The notes beneath the pieces were generated by a model that saw nothing but the letters and a program-made list of their open reading frames with translations, ran no database searches and was not told the DNA's origin. A program made the position numbers and the translations under genes. Positions 1 to 9,694 of a stretch of 64,000 bases of DNA are shown here, in pieces. Location: NCBI RefSeq assembly GCF_020381325.1, contig NZ_JAGSPI010000001.1, positions 62,001 through 126,000 on the forward strand, given 5' to 3'. Positions within the stretch are counted from its first letter, which is position 1. Every line of letters starts with the position of its first letter. The DNA comes from Providencia vermicola. GTDB taxonomy: Bacteria; Pseudomonadota; Gammaproteobacteria; Enterobacterales; Enterobacteriaceae.

Positions 1-163
1 AAAATTGTTAACAGGTGGATGCGGATTCTACACTATTTAGACAAGAAATGGTTACTTTCTTTGCTGAAAAAATGAATATTTAACTAAATCGAATTTCTGC
101 TTGAGCATTTTGTTTATAATATTGCTAATATAAAGATAGGTTCGGTTTTCTTCAGGAAAAATT
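1..163. promoter_or_regulatory. Region upstream of matP
   Basis: No gene can be supported here. A TATAAT hexamer at 115-120 and the overlapping TAATAT at 126-131 (with TTGAGC at 101-106) are candidate matP promoter elements, and an AGGA-type ribosome site lies just before the matP start. On the minus strand a TAGAAT-like -10 near position 30 could serve a divergent gene to the left; in E. coli that neighbour is the Lon-like ycbZ. These assignments are weak. Confidence 0.3.
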
Positions 164-634
164 ATGAAATATCAGCAGCTTGAAAATCTTGAATGTGGCT
201 GGAAATGGGAGTATCTCGTAAATAAAGCACGTGCTGGCGAAGCGATTACCCGTTACATCGAACGAAGCGCAGAAAAAGAAGCGATAGAATTGCTGTTAAA
301 AACGGAGAATAGACCTAGCGAAGTGCTTAAATGGATTTCACTGCATATGAATCCTGATCTTGATAACCGGATGAAGCAAAGCATTCGAGCTAGGCGTAAA
401 CGCCATTTTAATGCAGAGCACCCGCATACACGAAAAAAATCAATAGATTTGAATTTTTCAGTTTGGCAGCGTTTATCTAATTTAGCGGTAAAACGTAATA
501 AAACATTGTCAGAAACTATCATCCAGTTGATCGAAGATGCGGAACATAAAGATAGATATGAAAATCAGATGAGTACATTGAAACAGGATCTCCAAGCAAT
601 ACTAGGCACTACAAAAAATCGTGCTGATGAATAA
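164..634 (+). CDS. matP: Macrodomain Ter protein MatP
   Basis: MatP binds matS sites in the replication terminus region, compacts the Ter macrodomain and links it to the divisome. The 156-residue product begins [15 protein letters not shown], typical of the family, and carries an N-terminal four-helix domain. A C-terminal ribbon-helix-helix / coiled-coil part (about residues 90-150) follows the basic stretch RARRKRHF. Its position beside ompA and sulA matches the enterobacterial order. No matS site was noticed nearby. The start is supported by AGGAAA about 8 bases upstream. Confidence 0.95.
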   Translation: MKYQQLENLECGWKWEYLVNKARAGEAITRYIERSAEKEAIELLLKTENRPSEVLKWISLHMNPDLDNRMKQSIRARRKRHFNAEHPHTRKKSIDLNFSVWQRLSNLAVKRNKTLSETIIQLIEDAEHKDRYENQMSTLKQDLQAILGTTKNRADE

Positions 635-741
635 TACAATGATGGATGATCGTTAGGTATCTTAACTGGATTAGTAAAAAGTTGGATTAGCTATTATTAA
701 AATAGATTTTGAATAAGCTAAAGTTCCCATAGTTTTAAGCC

Positions 742-768
742 AAAAAAAACCCCAATCGCAATTGGGGC
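742..768 (-). terminator. Rho-independent terminator of ompA
   Basis: A 7-bp stem CCCCAAT / ATTGGGG (750-756 / 761-767) with a CGCA loop is followed on the minus strand by eight T. It sits 38 bases past the ompA stop. Because matP converges on it, it may also stop matP transcripts, but the plus-strand T tract is poor. Confidence 0.9.
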
Positions 769-805
769 TTTGTATTTAGTTCAAAATTCAAACTAGGGCT
801 AAGAA

Positions 806-1879
806 TTAAGCGCCTGGTTGAGTAACAACTTCAGTTGTACCTTGAATTTCGATTTCAACGCGACGGTCTGGCGCTAAGCACTCGATCAGAGCAGCACGGC
901 CTTTAACAGCGTCACATTTGTTGCCAGTTACTGGATCTTCTTTACCGCGACCTTCTGCTGCGATTGCAGATGCTGGAACGCCTTTAGATACTAAGTAATC
1001 AACAACTGACTGAGCACGTTTTTGTGACAGTGGCAGGTTGTAGTTTTGTGAACCGATACGGTCTGTGAAGCCAACAACCAGTACGCGACCTTGAGTTGGA
1101 TCGATGCTGCTCAGCTCGTTGTACAGTTCGTTCAGAGCTTGCTGACCTTCTGGTTTCAGAGAAGCTTTGTTGAAGTTAAACAGAACGTCTGAACGCAGTG
1201 TGAAACGTTTGTTTTCAACAACTGGAGCTGCTGGCTCAACAACTGGAGCTGGAGCAACTACTGGTGCTTCTTCTTGGCCAAAGCGGTAAGCAACACCAAC
1301 ACTCAGCATGCCGTTGTCTGGACGAGTACCGATATTGTCTTTATCACCTAAGTTGCTAACCCATTGGTAGTCTAAACGAGTAGCCCACTCTGGAGTGATT
1401 GCGTACTCAAGACCCAATGCGTATACAGGAGCAACGCCAGTATCTGTGTCTTTGAAACGGCCTTCGGTTTGATTAGCTTTAGCTTCTGTACGGTAAACCA
1501 TACCACCCAGACGAGTATAAACGTCTAAGTCATCCATGATTGGATAGCTTAATTTAGTAGTTAATGAAACACCCATAGATTTCAGGTCGCCGCTGTTACC
1601 AGCGCCTTTGTATTTCATTTTACCAAACCAGTCGTAACCTAATTCAAAGCCCATGTACTGGTTGTATTGGTAACCAGCAAATGCACCAGCACCTAAAGTA
1701 TCACGATCGGTAGTTTTACCTACGTGTAAATCAGTTTCTGGTGAGTTGAATTTAGTGTCTTCGTAATGAGACCAACCTAATTTAGCACCTGTATACCAAG
1801 TGTTATCTTTTGGAGCTGCTTGAGCAACTGTTGCAAAAGCGGCTACTGCCACTGCTACTGCGATAGCTGTTTTTTTCAT
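806..1879 (-). CDS. ompA: Outer membrane protein A (OmpA porin)
   Basis: This abundant outer-membrane protein tethers the envelope to peptidoglycan. The 357-residue precursor has a Sec signal peptide (residues 1-21, ending VAQA), then an eight-stranded barrel (about 22-195). A Pro/Ala/Val-rich hinge ([17 protein letters not shown]) leads to a C-terminal OmpA domain with the peptidoglycan-binding signature [13 protein letters not shown]. The conserved cysteine pair is at 322 and 334. The ribosome site GAGGCG and the bases around the start resemble the E. coli ompA leader. It has its own terminator and a long leader, as expected for a monocistronic, highly expressed gene. Confidence 0.98.
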   Translation of the reverse strand: MKKTAIAVAVAVAAFATVAQAAPKDNTWYTGAKLGWSHYEDTKFNSPETDLHVGKTTDRDTLGAGAFAGYQYNQYMGFELGYDWFGKMKYKGAGNSGDLKSMGVSLTTKLSYPIMDDLDVYTRLGGMVYRTEAKANQTEGRFKDTDTGVAPVYALGLEYAITPEWATRLDYQWVSNLGDKDNIGTRPDNGMLSVGVAYRFGQEEAPVVAPAPVVEPAAPVVENKRFTLRSDVLFNFNKASLKPEGQQALNELYNELSSIDPTQGRVLVVGFTDRIGSQNYNLPLSQKRAQSVVDYLVSKGVPASAIAAEGRGKEDPVTGNKCDAVKGRAALIECLAPDRRVEIEIQGTTEVVTQPGA

Positions 1880-2233
1880 TTTTACGCCTCGTTATCATCC
1901 AATATTGGCATGGCTTCAATGAGCCTTATTATTCGCCATTGGTTCAATTTACTTGCTAGGTTTCGCAGACATTATCTACAAAAAATTAATAAAAGTAAAA
2001 AATAATGCCATAAGCTTAACAAGCTAAAGTCTACAACGAACTTAGAAAGATACAAGTAGAGTGAGCAATAAACGTTAAAAAAAGTATTTTTTTAGTGTAT
2101 AAATCAGAGAGATATGTATATTTCTTATTATGATTATTTTTTATCTATCTGATTGATCTTCAATGCTTTTCATTTCACTTTAGGGATAAATATTTCTAAA
2201 GGTTAAATTTAGTAAGAAAATTCTTAATCTTGG
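1880..2233 (-). promoter_or_regulatory. ompA promoter and 5' leader region
   Basis: This 354-base gap between ompA and sulA holds no convincing gene. It should contain the ompA promoter and a long untranslated leader, which in E. coli is about 130 nt and controls mRNA stability. On the minus strand a GATAAT-like -10 lies at about 1971-1979 and a CATTAT alternative near 2003-2010; neither has a clear -35. The leader ends GATAACGAGGCGTAAAA before the start codon. Confidence 0.5.
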
Positions 2234-2755
2234 TTAGTGATAGTGAGTTGAATGAATTTTTAGGTTGTTTAGCTGTCCTGATTGCATACTCACCATATTA
2301 TATGTTTTTTGTGGACGCATAATAAAGCCGATAGAATGACCTTCTTGTGCTGCGTCTTGTAAGCGAACAAAATCTTGTTCATTTAATTCAGGTAGCCATC
2401 CTAAAACAACACTGTAATTACCACTCTTTAATGCTTTTTCCATTGCATCAATGGTGGTTATTGGTGCCATATGATTTAGCTGCATAACCTTATGTGTAGG
2501 AATGCCCGCTTGTTCTAACCAGTGTTTACTAAGTTTTTTGTTTGGGCTTAACCACAGTAACCAACGTGATTGAACACCAAACTGACGCAGCATAGGCAAC
2601 AAGATGAAATCCATTATAGGATGTTTTTCATCGTAGACAAGTTCACTCACCATACCTTGCTGCATTGAGCCGTTGGTTGGCTCCGCAGTTTGGAAAGATT
2701 GAGTGTAATTATTAAGAGAATGTTCTGTTGTGTTATTCCAAGAATAAATGCTCAT
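2234..2755 (-). CDS. sulA: SOS cell division inhibitor SulA
   Basis: SulA binds FtsZ and blocks septation during the SOS response until Lon degrades it. The 173-residue protein has the family core with QSRWLLWLSPNKKL and the FtsZ-contact region, and it ends in HYH like other Lon-recognised SulA tails. The gene lies in the conserved ompA-sulA-sxy order. A perfect-consensus LexA box is placed 20 bases upstream of the start. Confidence 0.95.
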   Translation of the reverse strand: MSIYSWNNTTEHSLNNYTQSFQTAEPTNGSMQQGMVSELVYDEKHPIMDFILLPMLRQFGVQSRWLLWLSPNKKLSKHWLEQAGIPTHKVMQLNHMAPITTIDAMEKALKSGNYSVVLGWLPELNEQDFVRLQDAAQEGHSIGFIMRPQKTYNMVSMQSGQLNNLKIHSTHYH

Positions 2756-2774
2756 AATTCACCTCGTAACAATG

Positions 2775-2790
2775 CTGTATGAACATACAG
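2775..2790 (-). promoter_or_regulatory. LexA (SOS) box of sulA
   Basis: CTGTATGAACATACAG is a 16-base LexA operator matching the CTGT-N8-ACAG consensus. It lies 20-35 bases upstream of the sulA start. A half site, CTGTATAT, follows at 2794-2801 without a matching second half. Confidence 0.93.
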
Positions 2791-2987
2791 TAACTGTATA
2801 TCCATCCAATATCAAGACTATTTTTTCAAAGCGCTTCGCAACTTTGGTGTTTTTCTATGCATTCTACTTGGCATTTTTTATTGAAACTCTCAGAATTGGT
2901 TATGCGTAATTGGTTGTAATGAAAGAAATAATAAAATTAATTTTCTCAAGGATGAAAGTTAACCAGGCCCAAAAAGGAGTTAAGGTA

Positions 2988-3602
2988 ATGTTGTTATCAG
3001 AAGAAAAAATTTTTTATTTGTACCGTTTATTAAACCGGTTGGGTGAGCTTAAGCGCAAAAACCACTTTGGTGGATACTGTTTATTAGTCGATGATGCAAT
3101 TGTGGGATTATTACTGGATGGGCATTTTTATCTCAGAGGGTGTTTGTTAGCGCGAAGCCACTTTGAGGCCTCGGGTCTTGATAGGCTTGTCTATACTAAA
3201 AAAGGTATCCCATTGGAAATGCGTTATTACCAGCTATCAGAGCAAATGTGGTGTGACGAAAAGCGCCTTCTACAGTTTATTGAAATTGCTTACCATTCTG
3301 CTGTTGAGGAACTGCAACAAAAGCAGGTTACAACGCGTAGAATAAAAGATTTACCGAATATGAATATGTCTGTTGAAAGGGCTTTGGGGAAGATAGGGAT
3401 CTTACATGCTGACGATTTACGTATGGTCGGTGCAAAAGCCTGTTTTATGAAGTTAAAACAACATGGAAGGCATAAGCCAAGTATTACGTTGTTGATTGGT
3501 TTAGCCGCCGCGATTGAAGGGTGCCACAGTGCAGTATTACCGAAGACAATTAAGCAAGAGCTGATTGCCTGGTATAATAGTTTTGAATTAACGTCAATGT
3601 GA
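2988..3602 (+). CDS. sxy: Sxy/TfoX family DNA transformation protein
   Basis: Sxy (TfoX) is a CRP co-activator that switches on competence-type (CRP-S) promoters. The chosen start (ATG 2988, MLLSEEKIFYLYR) has AGGAG 8 bases upstream and gives 204 residues, close to the usual 209. The frame is open 26 codons further upstream, but that part looks untranslated. The TfoX N domain (KRKNHFGGYCLLVDD) and C domain (RRIKDLPNMNMSVERALGKIGI) are both evident. The gene diverges from sulA. The long leader is consistent with the post-transcriptional control known for sxy. Confidence 0.93.
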   Translation: MLLSEEKIFYLYRLLNRLGELKRKNHFGGYCLLVDDAIVGLLLDGHFYLRGCLLARSHFEASGLDRLVYTKKGIPLEMRYYQLSEQMWCDEKRLLQFIEIAYHSAVEELQQKQVTTRRIKDLPNMNMSVERALGKIGILHADDLRMVGAKACFMKLKQHGRHKPSITLLIGLAAAIEGCHSAVLPKTIKQELIAWYNSFELTSM

Positions 3603-3667
3603 TTGCGTCATCATAAAGGTGCTTACTAAAGCCGTTTAATCGATAGTACTGTATAAAACAGAAATCA

Positions 3668-3707
3668 AGCGGGTATTAAGAGCTTGCTTTATATTTTAAT
3701 ACCCGCT
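3668..3707. terminator. Convergent terminator between sxy and yccS
   Basis: A perfect 12-bp stem AGCGGGTATTAA / TTAATACCCGCT (3668-3679 / 3696-3707) has a 16-base loop. It sits between two convergent genes. The minus-strand side is followed by TTTCTGTTTT, so it probably serves yccS best. Confidence 0.75.
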
Positions 3708-3719
3708 CATCTGTAATAT

Positions 3720-5870
3720 TTATGATGAACTGATTTGCTGTATCATTTGTTTTATTTCAGGAATAAGCTCAAGCAAAAGCTTAATTTGCTCCATGATTAA
3801 CAATGTTTTTTCATCATCACTCGCTGAAATATTGTCAATACGGTGTAAGAGGCTATCACGCAACTTTTCTGATTTTTCATCAACGATATATGGATCTAGC
3901 GTGGTAATTTGTAGAGAAGATTCGACATAATAAATGGCATCATTTAATAAGGTTAAATTCTCTTCGTTTTGTATTTTCTCTCGGTGAGCACCAAGGGCAG
4001 AAATATAACTTAATAAAGTATGATTCAAGCATAATAAACGAAATGCCTGCTCTTGAGTTATTCGATAAGATTTAGGGTCTGATGCCATATTGGAGACAAT
4101 GGAAGCAAATTCGGCATCATTATTATGTGCTTCACGCCGCGCCACTCGGTATTCTAAGCCGTTGTCTTTTCCTTGGTAGTATTGTACTAAAATCGCATCT
4201 AAATAGCGGCAATTGCTATCCATGGTTTTTTGTACAACCTGTGGTAGTTGGCGAAATTTCCAATCAGGCCAAATAAAACTTACCGCAAGTAATGCGATAA
4301 AGCAGCCAATTAAGGTATCGATAATTCGAGGGAGTGCGACATCGAAGCCCTCACCGAGTAGGTTAAAACAGAATAAAACCAACAAAGTAATAAAAAGCGT
4401 GGCTTGGGCATATTGGCTGCTTCGGAACATGAAGAATAACAACCCTGAAATCACGATGAGAGTAAGCTGCCCTTCTATTGAAGGGATTAAATTAAGGAGC
4501 GGTAAGCCGATAATAATCCCCACAAGCGTGCCGATGATACGTAGTGCTAAACGTCGTTTAGTAGCGTTGTAGTTAGGTTGGCAGACAAACAAACTGGTGA
4601 GCAAAATCCAATAGCCTCTTTCCATATCAAACAATTGAATAATTGCATAACCTGTACAAAGTAAAATTGACATTCGCACCGCATGGCGAAATAGAGAGGA
4701 TTTTGGCGTTAAATGGTGGTTAATGCGTGAAATAATATCGCTAAAACCTGAGAGCGATTCATCGGATAATTGCTCAATTTGCTTATTATTTTGTTGCCAT
4801 GCACTTTGTTCAAGGCTCAGCCCTTTAAGTTGAACATCGATACCTTTCAAGTTCTTCAATAAATTATGTAATGCCTTGATTTCATGGAGTGTAGGAGATT
4901 GCTCCTTGAGGAGTTGCAAGGAATTTTCAAGGTAAGCGAATGTACGTTCGAAGCGTGGATTGTGTTGGTATGGTTTACGCCATAACACAGATTGAGCAAC
5001 TTGTTGGCAAGCGCGGGCTTGCATAGTTAATAATCGTTGAAAACGGAATAAAATATCATGATGGCGAAGTGTACGGCTAAGCTGTTGATATTGAATATGG
5101 GATGAGCTGGCACGCTCATGAATATCTTGAGCAACAAAATAATAATGCAGAGTATTGCGCGTCCCTTTTTGCCCTCGGTCGCCCTTTAAGCGGCTAAGTA
5201 ATGCGCTTTTTGTTTGGTTCATGGTATTAACTAAGCTGCTGTTAACTAGCGCTAAATCATAAACAGACTGCTGATAATCATCTTCAAGGTCGGGGTCAAA
5301 TAAGCTAGCTTTAGCATCTAAATAAGCAGATAACTGTTGGTAACACTGCGTAATGGCATCTTGCAATGGCCGAACTGGAAATAAAATATGGCCGATTAAG
5401 GTTAAAAGGTTATACCAAATTGCGCCTGTTAGAAGAAGGGCTGGCTGTTGGTACCATGTATCGAAAATTGGGACACCTAACATGGTGTAGATTGCAATTA
5501 ATAATGCACCGAACGCAATGGTGGCATAACGTTGCCCTAACGCACCCAATAAAATAAATCCACAGGTGGAAAATGCTAATCCAAAAAAGAAAAATAGAGG
5601 GTAAGGAAATAAAAGCTCAATAGAAACTGAGGCAATAAAAAAACAAAAAAGGGTAATAATTAGATTTTTTATTCTGCCAGTTAGCCTATCATCTAAGTCA
5701 GTTAATGCAGCAGCAACGACACCTAATGTAAGCGGAATGGTGATTTTTGGCTCTTGACCTAAGAGCCATGGTAATAAGGTTGCGCCTGTCAGGGCTATAA
5801 AGATTCGGATATAATATAGAATATGGCTGTTATAGAGCACACGACGATAACTGGTAAGCAGCGTTAGCAC
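3720..5870 (-). CDS. yccS: FUSC-family inner membrane protein YccS
   Basis: This is an inner-membrane protein of the fusaric acid resistance / aromatic acid exporter-like family; its substrate is not established. Six hydrophobic segments lie near the N terminus (about residues 20-170) and a second set at about 405-550, with cytoplasmic helical regions between and after them. The GTG at 5870 is preferred over a TTG four codons upstream: GAGG is 6 bases before it, and the resulting MLTLLTSYRRVLYNSH matches the family N terminus (716 residues, E. coli about 717). In E. coli it is followed by yccF, which is absent here. Confidence 0.92.
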   Translation of the reverse strand: MLTLLTSYRRVLYNSHILYYIRIFIALTGATLLPWLLGQEPKITIPLTLGVVAAALTDLDDRLTGRIKNLIITLFCFFIASVSIELLFPYPLFFFFGLAFSTCGFILLGALGQRYATIAFGALLIAIYTMLGVPIFDTWYQQPALLLTGAIWYNLLTLIGHILFPVRPLQDAITQCYQQLSAYLDAKASLFDPDLEDDYQQSVYDLALVNSSLVNTMNQTKSALLSRLKGDRGQKGTRNTLHYYFVAQDIHERASSSHIQYQQLSRTLRHHDILFRFQRLLTMQARACQQVAQSVLWRKPYQHNPRFERTFAYLENSLQLLKEQSPTLHEIKALHNLLKNLKGIDVQLKGLSLEQSAWQQNNKQIEQLSDESLSGFSDIISRINHHLTPKSSLFRHAVRMSILLCTGYAIIQLFDMERGYWILLTSLFVCQPNYNATKRRLALRIIGTLVGIIIGLPLLNLIPSIEGQLTLIVISGLLFFMFRSSQYAQATLFITLLVLFCFNLLGEGFDVALPRIIDTLIGCFIALLAVSFIWPDWKFRQLPQVVQKTMDSNCRYLDAILVQYYQGKDNGLEYRVARREAHNNDAEFASIVSNMASDPKSYRITQEQAFRLLCLNHTLLSYISALGAHREKIQNEENLTLLNDAIYYVESSLQITTLDPYIVDEKSEKLRDSLLHRIDNISASDDEKTLLIMEQIKLLLELIPEIKQMIQQISSS

Positions 5871-5992
5871 AAAGTACCTCAAAGGTAAGAAAATCCCTAT
5901 TCCTTATAGGATAGCGTGTTTACTCGGAATAAAAAACCGTTTGGAATCAAGCCAACGTATTTTAGTCATTGATATTCTTAGGTGCAGGACGT

Positions 5993-8047
5993 ATGGAACT
6001 GAAATCAACACAGATTGGACAGCGTCTGGCTCAGCATCCCTACAATCGGGTTCGCTTACTCAACGCAGGTATTGAAGTTAGCGGTGAAAATCACCAATAT
6101 CTTATCCCTTTTAATGAACTTATCGATCTTCGTTGTAAGCGGGGTATTGTCTGGGGGGAGTTAGAGTTTGAAATTGTAAACGAGCAAGTCATTCGTTTGC
6201 ATGGTACTGAATGGAAACAAACTCAGCGCTTTTTTCATTATTTAAATGAAAAATGGCAGCAATGGAGTGGAGAGATGAGCCAAGTGAGTGCAGAGGTTCT
6301 CACTCAGTTGGTTAATAAAATTGAGCAAATATCACAGCAAGATGCATGGTTGAGTTTACGCCAATTAACGGTGATTAAAGATAATATTAAACAACAGTTT
6401 TCGTCGCTGCCATTACCTCTTGCCCGAATTTCACAGTTCGAAAATTGTTCGGTACAGTACCAATTATGCTTACAGTGGCTGAATCATAGCCAACAGTGTC
6501 GTAAGAAAATCAATGAGAAATGGTGTGAATCTATTTTGACTCGTTACCACGATTTCTTTCAGCAAGTGGAATCATCACCGCTCAATCATTCTCAGTCTTT
6601 ATCCGTTATCAATGGTGAAGATAACGTACTTGTGCTTGCGGGGGCAGGAAGCGGCAAAACGTCTGTATTAGTGGCTCGTGTGGGTTGGTTAGTTCTAAGG
6701 GGATTGGCAAAGCCAGAGCAAATTTTACTGTTAGCGTTTGGTCGTAAAGCCGCAGATGAAATGAATGAGCGTATTCAATTACGTTTGCAACAAGATGAGA
6801 TTCAAGCAAAAACCTTTCATGCTTTAGCTCTCCATATTATTCGAGAAGGCAGTAAAAAATCCCCTGTAGTCAGTGAACTAGAAAGCAACACTAAAAAACG
6901 CCAAGCGTTACTCTTAAAAGAGTGGCGCGAGCAGTGTTCAAGTAAAAAAGCGCAAGCTAAAGGTTGGCGAGAGTGGCTGAGTGACGAGCTGATGTGGGAT
7001 ATTCCAGATGGCGAGTTCTGGCAAAACGAAAAGATAACCCAGAGAGTCGTTGCACGTTTAGAACGCTGGCTAAGTTTGATGCGAATGCATGGCGGTAGCC
7101 AAAAAGAGATGGTGGATAATGCCCCAGAAGAGATACGAGAGTTATTTAATAAGCGTATTAAGTTGATGGCTCCGTTACTTAAAGCATGGAAGAACGCGCT
7201 AAAAGAAGAGGGGGCGGTTGATTTTTCTGGGCTGATCCATCAAGCGATTAATATCCTTGAAAAAGGGCGATTTATTAGTCCATGGAAACATATTTTAGTC
7301 GATGAATTTCAAGATATTTCACCGTTAAGGGCTAAGCTTTTGCAAGCTTTACGCCAACAAAATAAGCAAACAACCTTGTTTGCGGTAGGTGATGATTGGC
7401 AAGCTATCTATCGTTTTAGTGGCGCAGAGCTGGATTTGACAACATCTTTTGAACATAACTTTGGTGAAGGGGAGCTTTGTGCTCTGGACACCACTTATCG
7501 GTTTAATGAGCGTATTGGTGACATTGCTAACCAGTTTATTTTACAGAATCCTATCCAGTTAGATAAGCCTTTGAATAGCTTGGTTAAAGGTAATAAAAAA
7601 TCTGTCGTTCTTTTGCATGAAGAGGCGCTGGAGCGCTTGTTAGATAAAATGAGCGGGTATGTGCTTGATGATGAAATAATATTGGTTTTAGCGCGTTATC
7701 ATTATTTAAAACCAGAGATCCTAAATAAAGCGCAAACACGTTGGCCGAAGCTGAATATCCAATTTATGACGATCCATTCATCAAAAGGGCAACAAGCTGA
7801 TCATGTTATTATTTGTGGGCTCAATAGTGGAAAAGATGGATTTCCTGCACCAGCAAGAGAGTCAATTATTGAAGAAGCATTATTGCCACAACCTGAATCA
7901 TTTGAGAATGCAGAAGAACGGCGTTTACTGTATGTTGCAATAACACGTGCAAAACAGCAAGTTTGGCTACTCTATAACCCTGAAAACCCATCGGAGTTTG
8001 TTGAGGAGCTCAGGCAATTAGGTGTACCAAGGCAGAAAAAACCGTAA
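5993..8047 (+). CDS. helD: DNA helicase IV (HelD)
   Basis: HelD is a superfamily 1 3'-5' DNA helicase related to UvrD/Rep. The start MELKSTQIGQRLAQHP gives 684 residues, equal to the E. coli enzyme, and an AGGACG ribosome site precedes it; an upstream in-frame ATG at 5969 is less likely. The Walker A motif GAGSGKT is at residues 217-223. Walker B is in LVDEFQDISPL, motif III is GDDWQAIYRFSG, and the C-terminal motifs are TIHSSKGQQADHVII and RLLYVAITRAK. It diverges from yccS. Confidence 0.96.
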   Translation: MELKSTQIGQRLAQHPYNRVRLLNAGIEVSGENHQYLIPFNELIDLRCKRGIVWGELEFEIVNEQVIRLHGTEWKQTQRFFHYLNEKWQQWSGEMSQVSAEVLTQLVNKIEQISQQDAWLSLRQLTVIKDNIKQQFSSLPLPLARISQFENCSVQYQLCLQWLNHSQQCRKKINEKWCESILTRYHDFFQQVESSPLNHSQSLSVINGEDNVLVLAGAGSGKTSVLVARVGWLVLRGLAKPEQILLLAFGRKAADEMNERIQLRLQQDEIQAKTFHALALHIIREGSKKSPVVSELESNTKKRQALLLKEWREQCSSKKAQAKGWREWLSDELMWDIPDGEFWQNEKITQRVVARLERWLSLMRMHGGSQKEMVDNAPEEIRELFNKRIKLMAPLLKAWKNALKEEGAVDFSGLIHQAINILEKGRFISPWKHILVDEFQDISPLRAKLLQALRQQNKQTTLFAVGDDWQAIYRFSGAELDLTTSFEHNFGEGELCALDTTYRFNERIGDIANQFILQNPIQLDKPLNSLVKGNKKSVVLLHEEALERLLDKMSGYVLDDEIILVLARYHYLKPEILNKAQTRWPKLNIQFMTIHSSKGQQADHVIICGLNSGKDGFPAPARESIIEEALLPQPESFENAEERRLLYVAITRAKQQVWLLYNPENPSEFVEELRQLGVPRQKKP

Positions 8048-8051
8048 TGAT

Positions 8052-8087
8052 ATTGCCCTGTGCTGAACGTGTTTGGCACAGGGCAAT
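8052..8087. terminator. Convergent terminator helD/mgsA
   Basis: A 12-bp perfect stem (8052-8063 / 8076-8087, core GCCCTGTGC / GCACAGGGC) has a 12-base loop and sits between the converging helD and mgsA stops. There is no strong T tract on either side, so termination efficiency is uncertain. Confidence 0.7.
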
Positions 8088-8094
8088 CGATGTA

Positions 8095-8553
8095 TTAGCT
8101 TGTGCGTTTGGTTAGGTAGCTTTGATAATCAGGGATGACAATATCGATTGCCTCATCAAAAAATGGTGAGGTGATGAGAAAATCTGCGGTTGCAGGATTG
8201 GTGGCAACAGGAATGTTCCACACGGTTGCTAAGCGCAGTAAGGCTTTAACATCAGGGTCATGGGGGACAGCATTGAGTGGATCCCAAAAGAAAATCAAAA
8301 GGTCGATTTTTTGTTCTGCAATCATGGCACCAATTTGTTGGTCTCCCCCCATTGGGCCACTTAGCATACTCGTAACTGGCAAGCCTGTGTGCTGGTTAAT
8401 CAAATTACCGGTTGTTCCCGTCGCATACAATTTATGAGCTTGCAGGCGTTGTGTATTTTTCGTAGACCAAGACAGCAAAGACGACTTACAGTGGTCATGG
8501 GCAACCAAAGCAATATTTTTTGAGGCACCTATGATACGGGTTGTTGATTCCAT
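8095..8553 (-). CDS. mgsA: Methylglyoxal synthase
   Basis: MgsA converts dihydroxyacetone phosphate to methylglyoxal and phosphate, a glycolytic bypass that relieves sugar-phosphate stress. The 152-residue length equals that of the E. coli enzyme. Phosphate- and substrate-binding motifs are LVAHDHCK (residues 16-23) and YATGTTGN, and the catalytic aspartate is Asp71 in [31 protein letters not shown] is the conserved C-terminal signature. DkgB and MdaB, encoded 15 kb away, may help dispose of reactive carbonyls. Confidence 0.97.
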   Translation of the reverse strand: MESTTRIIGASKNIALVAHDHCKSSLLSWSTKNTQRLQAHKLYATGTTGNLINQHTGLPVTSMLSGPMGGDQQIGAMIAEQKIDLLIFFWDPLNAVPHDPDVKALLRLATVWNIPVATNPATADFLITSPFFDEAIDIVIPDYQSYLTKRTS

Positions 8554-8666
8554 GGTTTTCCCTTAAGTCAGATGGACTTTAAATATCGTTAAAATTGATT
8601 GGGCAAAGATGTACCAGATATATCATAATGCTAGTGAATAGTTTACTGATTTTGGGAGATATTTTG

Positions 8667-9080
8667 ATGAAAGATCAAGAAATTGCTGAAATTTTAAAAA
8701 GTGTGAAGACCATAGCATTAGTCGGTGCGAGTGAAAAAGTTAATAGACCCAGTTATGAAGTCATGGAATACCTATTACATCAAGGTTATCACGTCATTCC
8801 AGTCAGCCCAAAATTAGCAGGGCAAACGTTGTTAGGCCAGTTGGTATATGGAAAGTTAAGTGACATTAATGAACCAATAGATATGGTGGATGTATTTCGT
8901 AATGCAGAAGCTGCTGTTGGTATCGCGCAAGAAGCCGTCGCTGTTAAGGCAAATGTTTTGTGGCTACAAAAAGGCGTGATTAGCGAAGAGGCACAAAAAA
9001 TTGCGTTAGAAGCGGGAGTGAAGTTTGTGATGGACAGATGCCCAAAACAAGACATTCCAGCTTTGGGACTTGAGAAATAA
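8667..9080 (+). CDS. yccU: CoA-binding protein YccU
   Basis: This small Rossmann-fold protein has a CoA_binding domain; its cellular role is not known. The start at ATG 8667 (MKDQEIAEILKSVKTIALVG) has GGGAGAT upstream and gives 137 residues, the usual size; the frame stays open 24 codons further upstream. The nucleotide-binding turn ALVGASEKVNRPSYEV, the segment PIDMVDVFRN and the C-terminal VMDRCPKQDIP are typical. It diverges from mgsA and converges with hspQ. Confidence 0.93.
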   Translation: MKDQEIAEILKSVKTIALVGASEKVNRPSYEVMEYLLHQGYHVIPVSPKLAGQTLLGQLVYGKLSDINEPIDMVDVFRNAEAAVGIAQEAVAVKANVLWLQKGVISEEAQKIALEAGVKFVMDRCPKQDIPALGLEK

Positions 9081-9098
9081 TGATTTTACTTAATCGTT

Positions 9099-9128
9099 AA
9101 AAAGTAAAGCAGCTAAGTGCTGCTTTAC
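9099..9128 (-). terminator. Terminator of hspQ (also facing yccU)
   Basis: A 9-bp stem GTAAAGCAG / CTGCTTTAC (9104-9112 / 9120-9128) is followed on the minus strand by TTTTT. It lies 28 bases beyond the hspQ stop and can also face yccU transcripts. Confidence 0.75.
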
Positions 9129-9155
9129 GGTTGCGTTCATTAATGAGAAGAAAAA

Positions 9156-9473
9156 TTAGTTACGCAGACGCGGTGCCTGCAACTGAGACCTTATTGACTC
9201 TGCAAGTTCATCCATCGAAGGTTGTTCAGGATGGTCATCTGCAGATTCATAAGTAATTTGTGCTTCAGCCAAATAAGTATGAACAGCATCCCCATTGTCA
9301 TCTTCCATAACAACATGATACCAAGGCAGATCGCGTAGCGTACTGTTTGAGGCAATATCATCATCATGTGGTTGTTCGAGCGAATATTCAGCGTCCACAT
9401 CAACAACGACCCCTAAATAGCCGAGAAGTTTGTGTCTGACTTGTTGCCCGATTCCATATTTACTGGTGATCAT
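9156..9473 (-). CDS. hspQ: Heat shock protein HspQ
   Basis: HspQ is a hemimethylated-DNA-binding / YccV-type small protein that promotes degradation of mutant DnaA and acts as a Lon specificity factor. The second of two adjacent ATGs is used: it gives 105 residues beginning [14 protein letters not shown] like family members; the ATG at 9476 is equally reachable from the AGGAGG site. Conserved blocks are [24 protein letters not shown] and [13 protein letters not shown] sigma-32-like promoter lies upstream, and it has its own terminator. Confidence 0.95.
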   Translation of the reverse strand: MITSKYGIGQQVRHKLLGYLGVVVDVDAEYSLEQPHDDDIASNSTLRDLPWYHVVMEDDNGDAVHTYLAEAQITYESADDHPEQPSMDELAESIRSQLQAPRLRN

Positions 9474-9510
9474 CATAGCGACCTCCTAATAGCCTTGCTT
9501 GTACTTCAAT

Positions 9511-9541
9511 CTATATGTGGGCAGTGTTACGTGTTTTCAAG
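9511..9541 (-). promoter_or_regulatory. Sigma-32-type promoter of hspQ
   Basis: On the minus strand CTTGAAA is followed after 14 bases by CCACATAT, close to the heat-shock consensus CTTGAAA-N13/17-CCCCATNT. Transcription from it would start about 30 bases before the hspQ start codon. HspQ is known to be heat-inducible in E. coli. Confidence 0.65.
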
Positions 9542-9694
9542 TTAACGTATGGACAATTAGCAATAACGCAATACACTGTCTTTATATGCAACGTTGAAAA
9601 AGCAGTGCCTCACTAGCAGATTATCTGTTCAACGCGTAAAAAACAACAGCTAAAAAAGAGAACTACACTATTATGCTCTAAAAAGGAGGCGAAC

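Noticed and set aside
1820..2005. Plus-strand frame opposite the ompA start
   Set aside because: It is antisense to the ompA signal peptide and leader and is a frame shadow.
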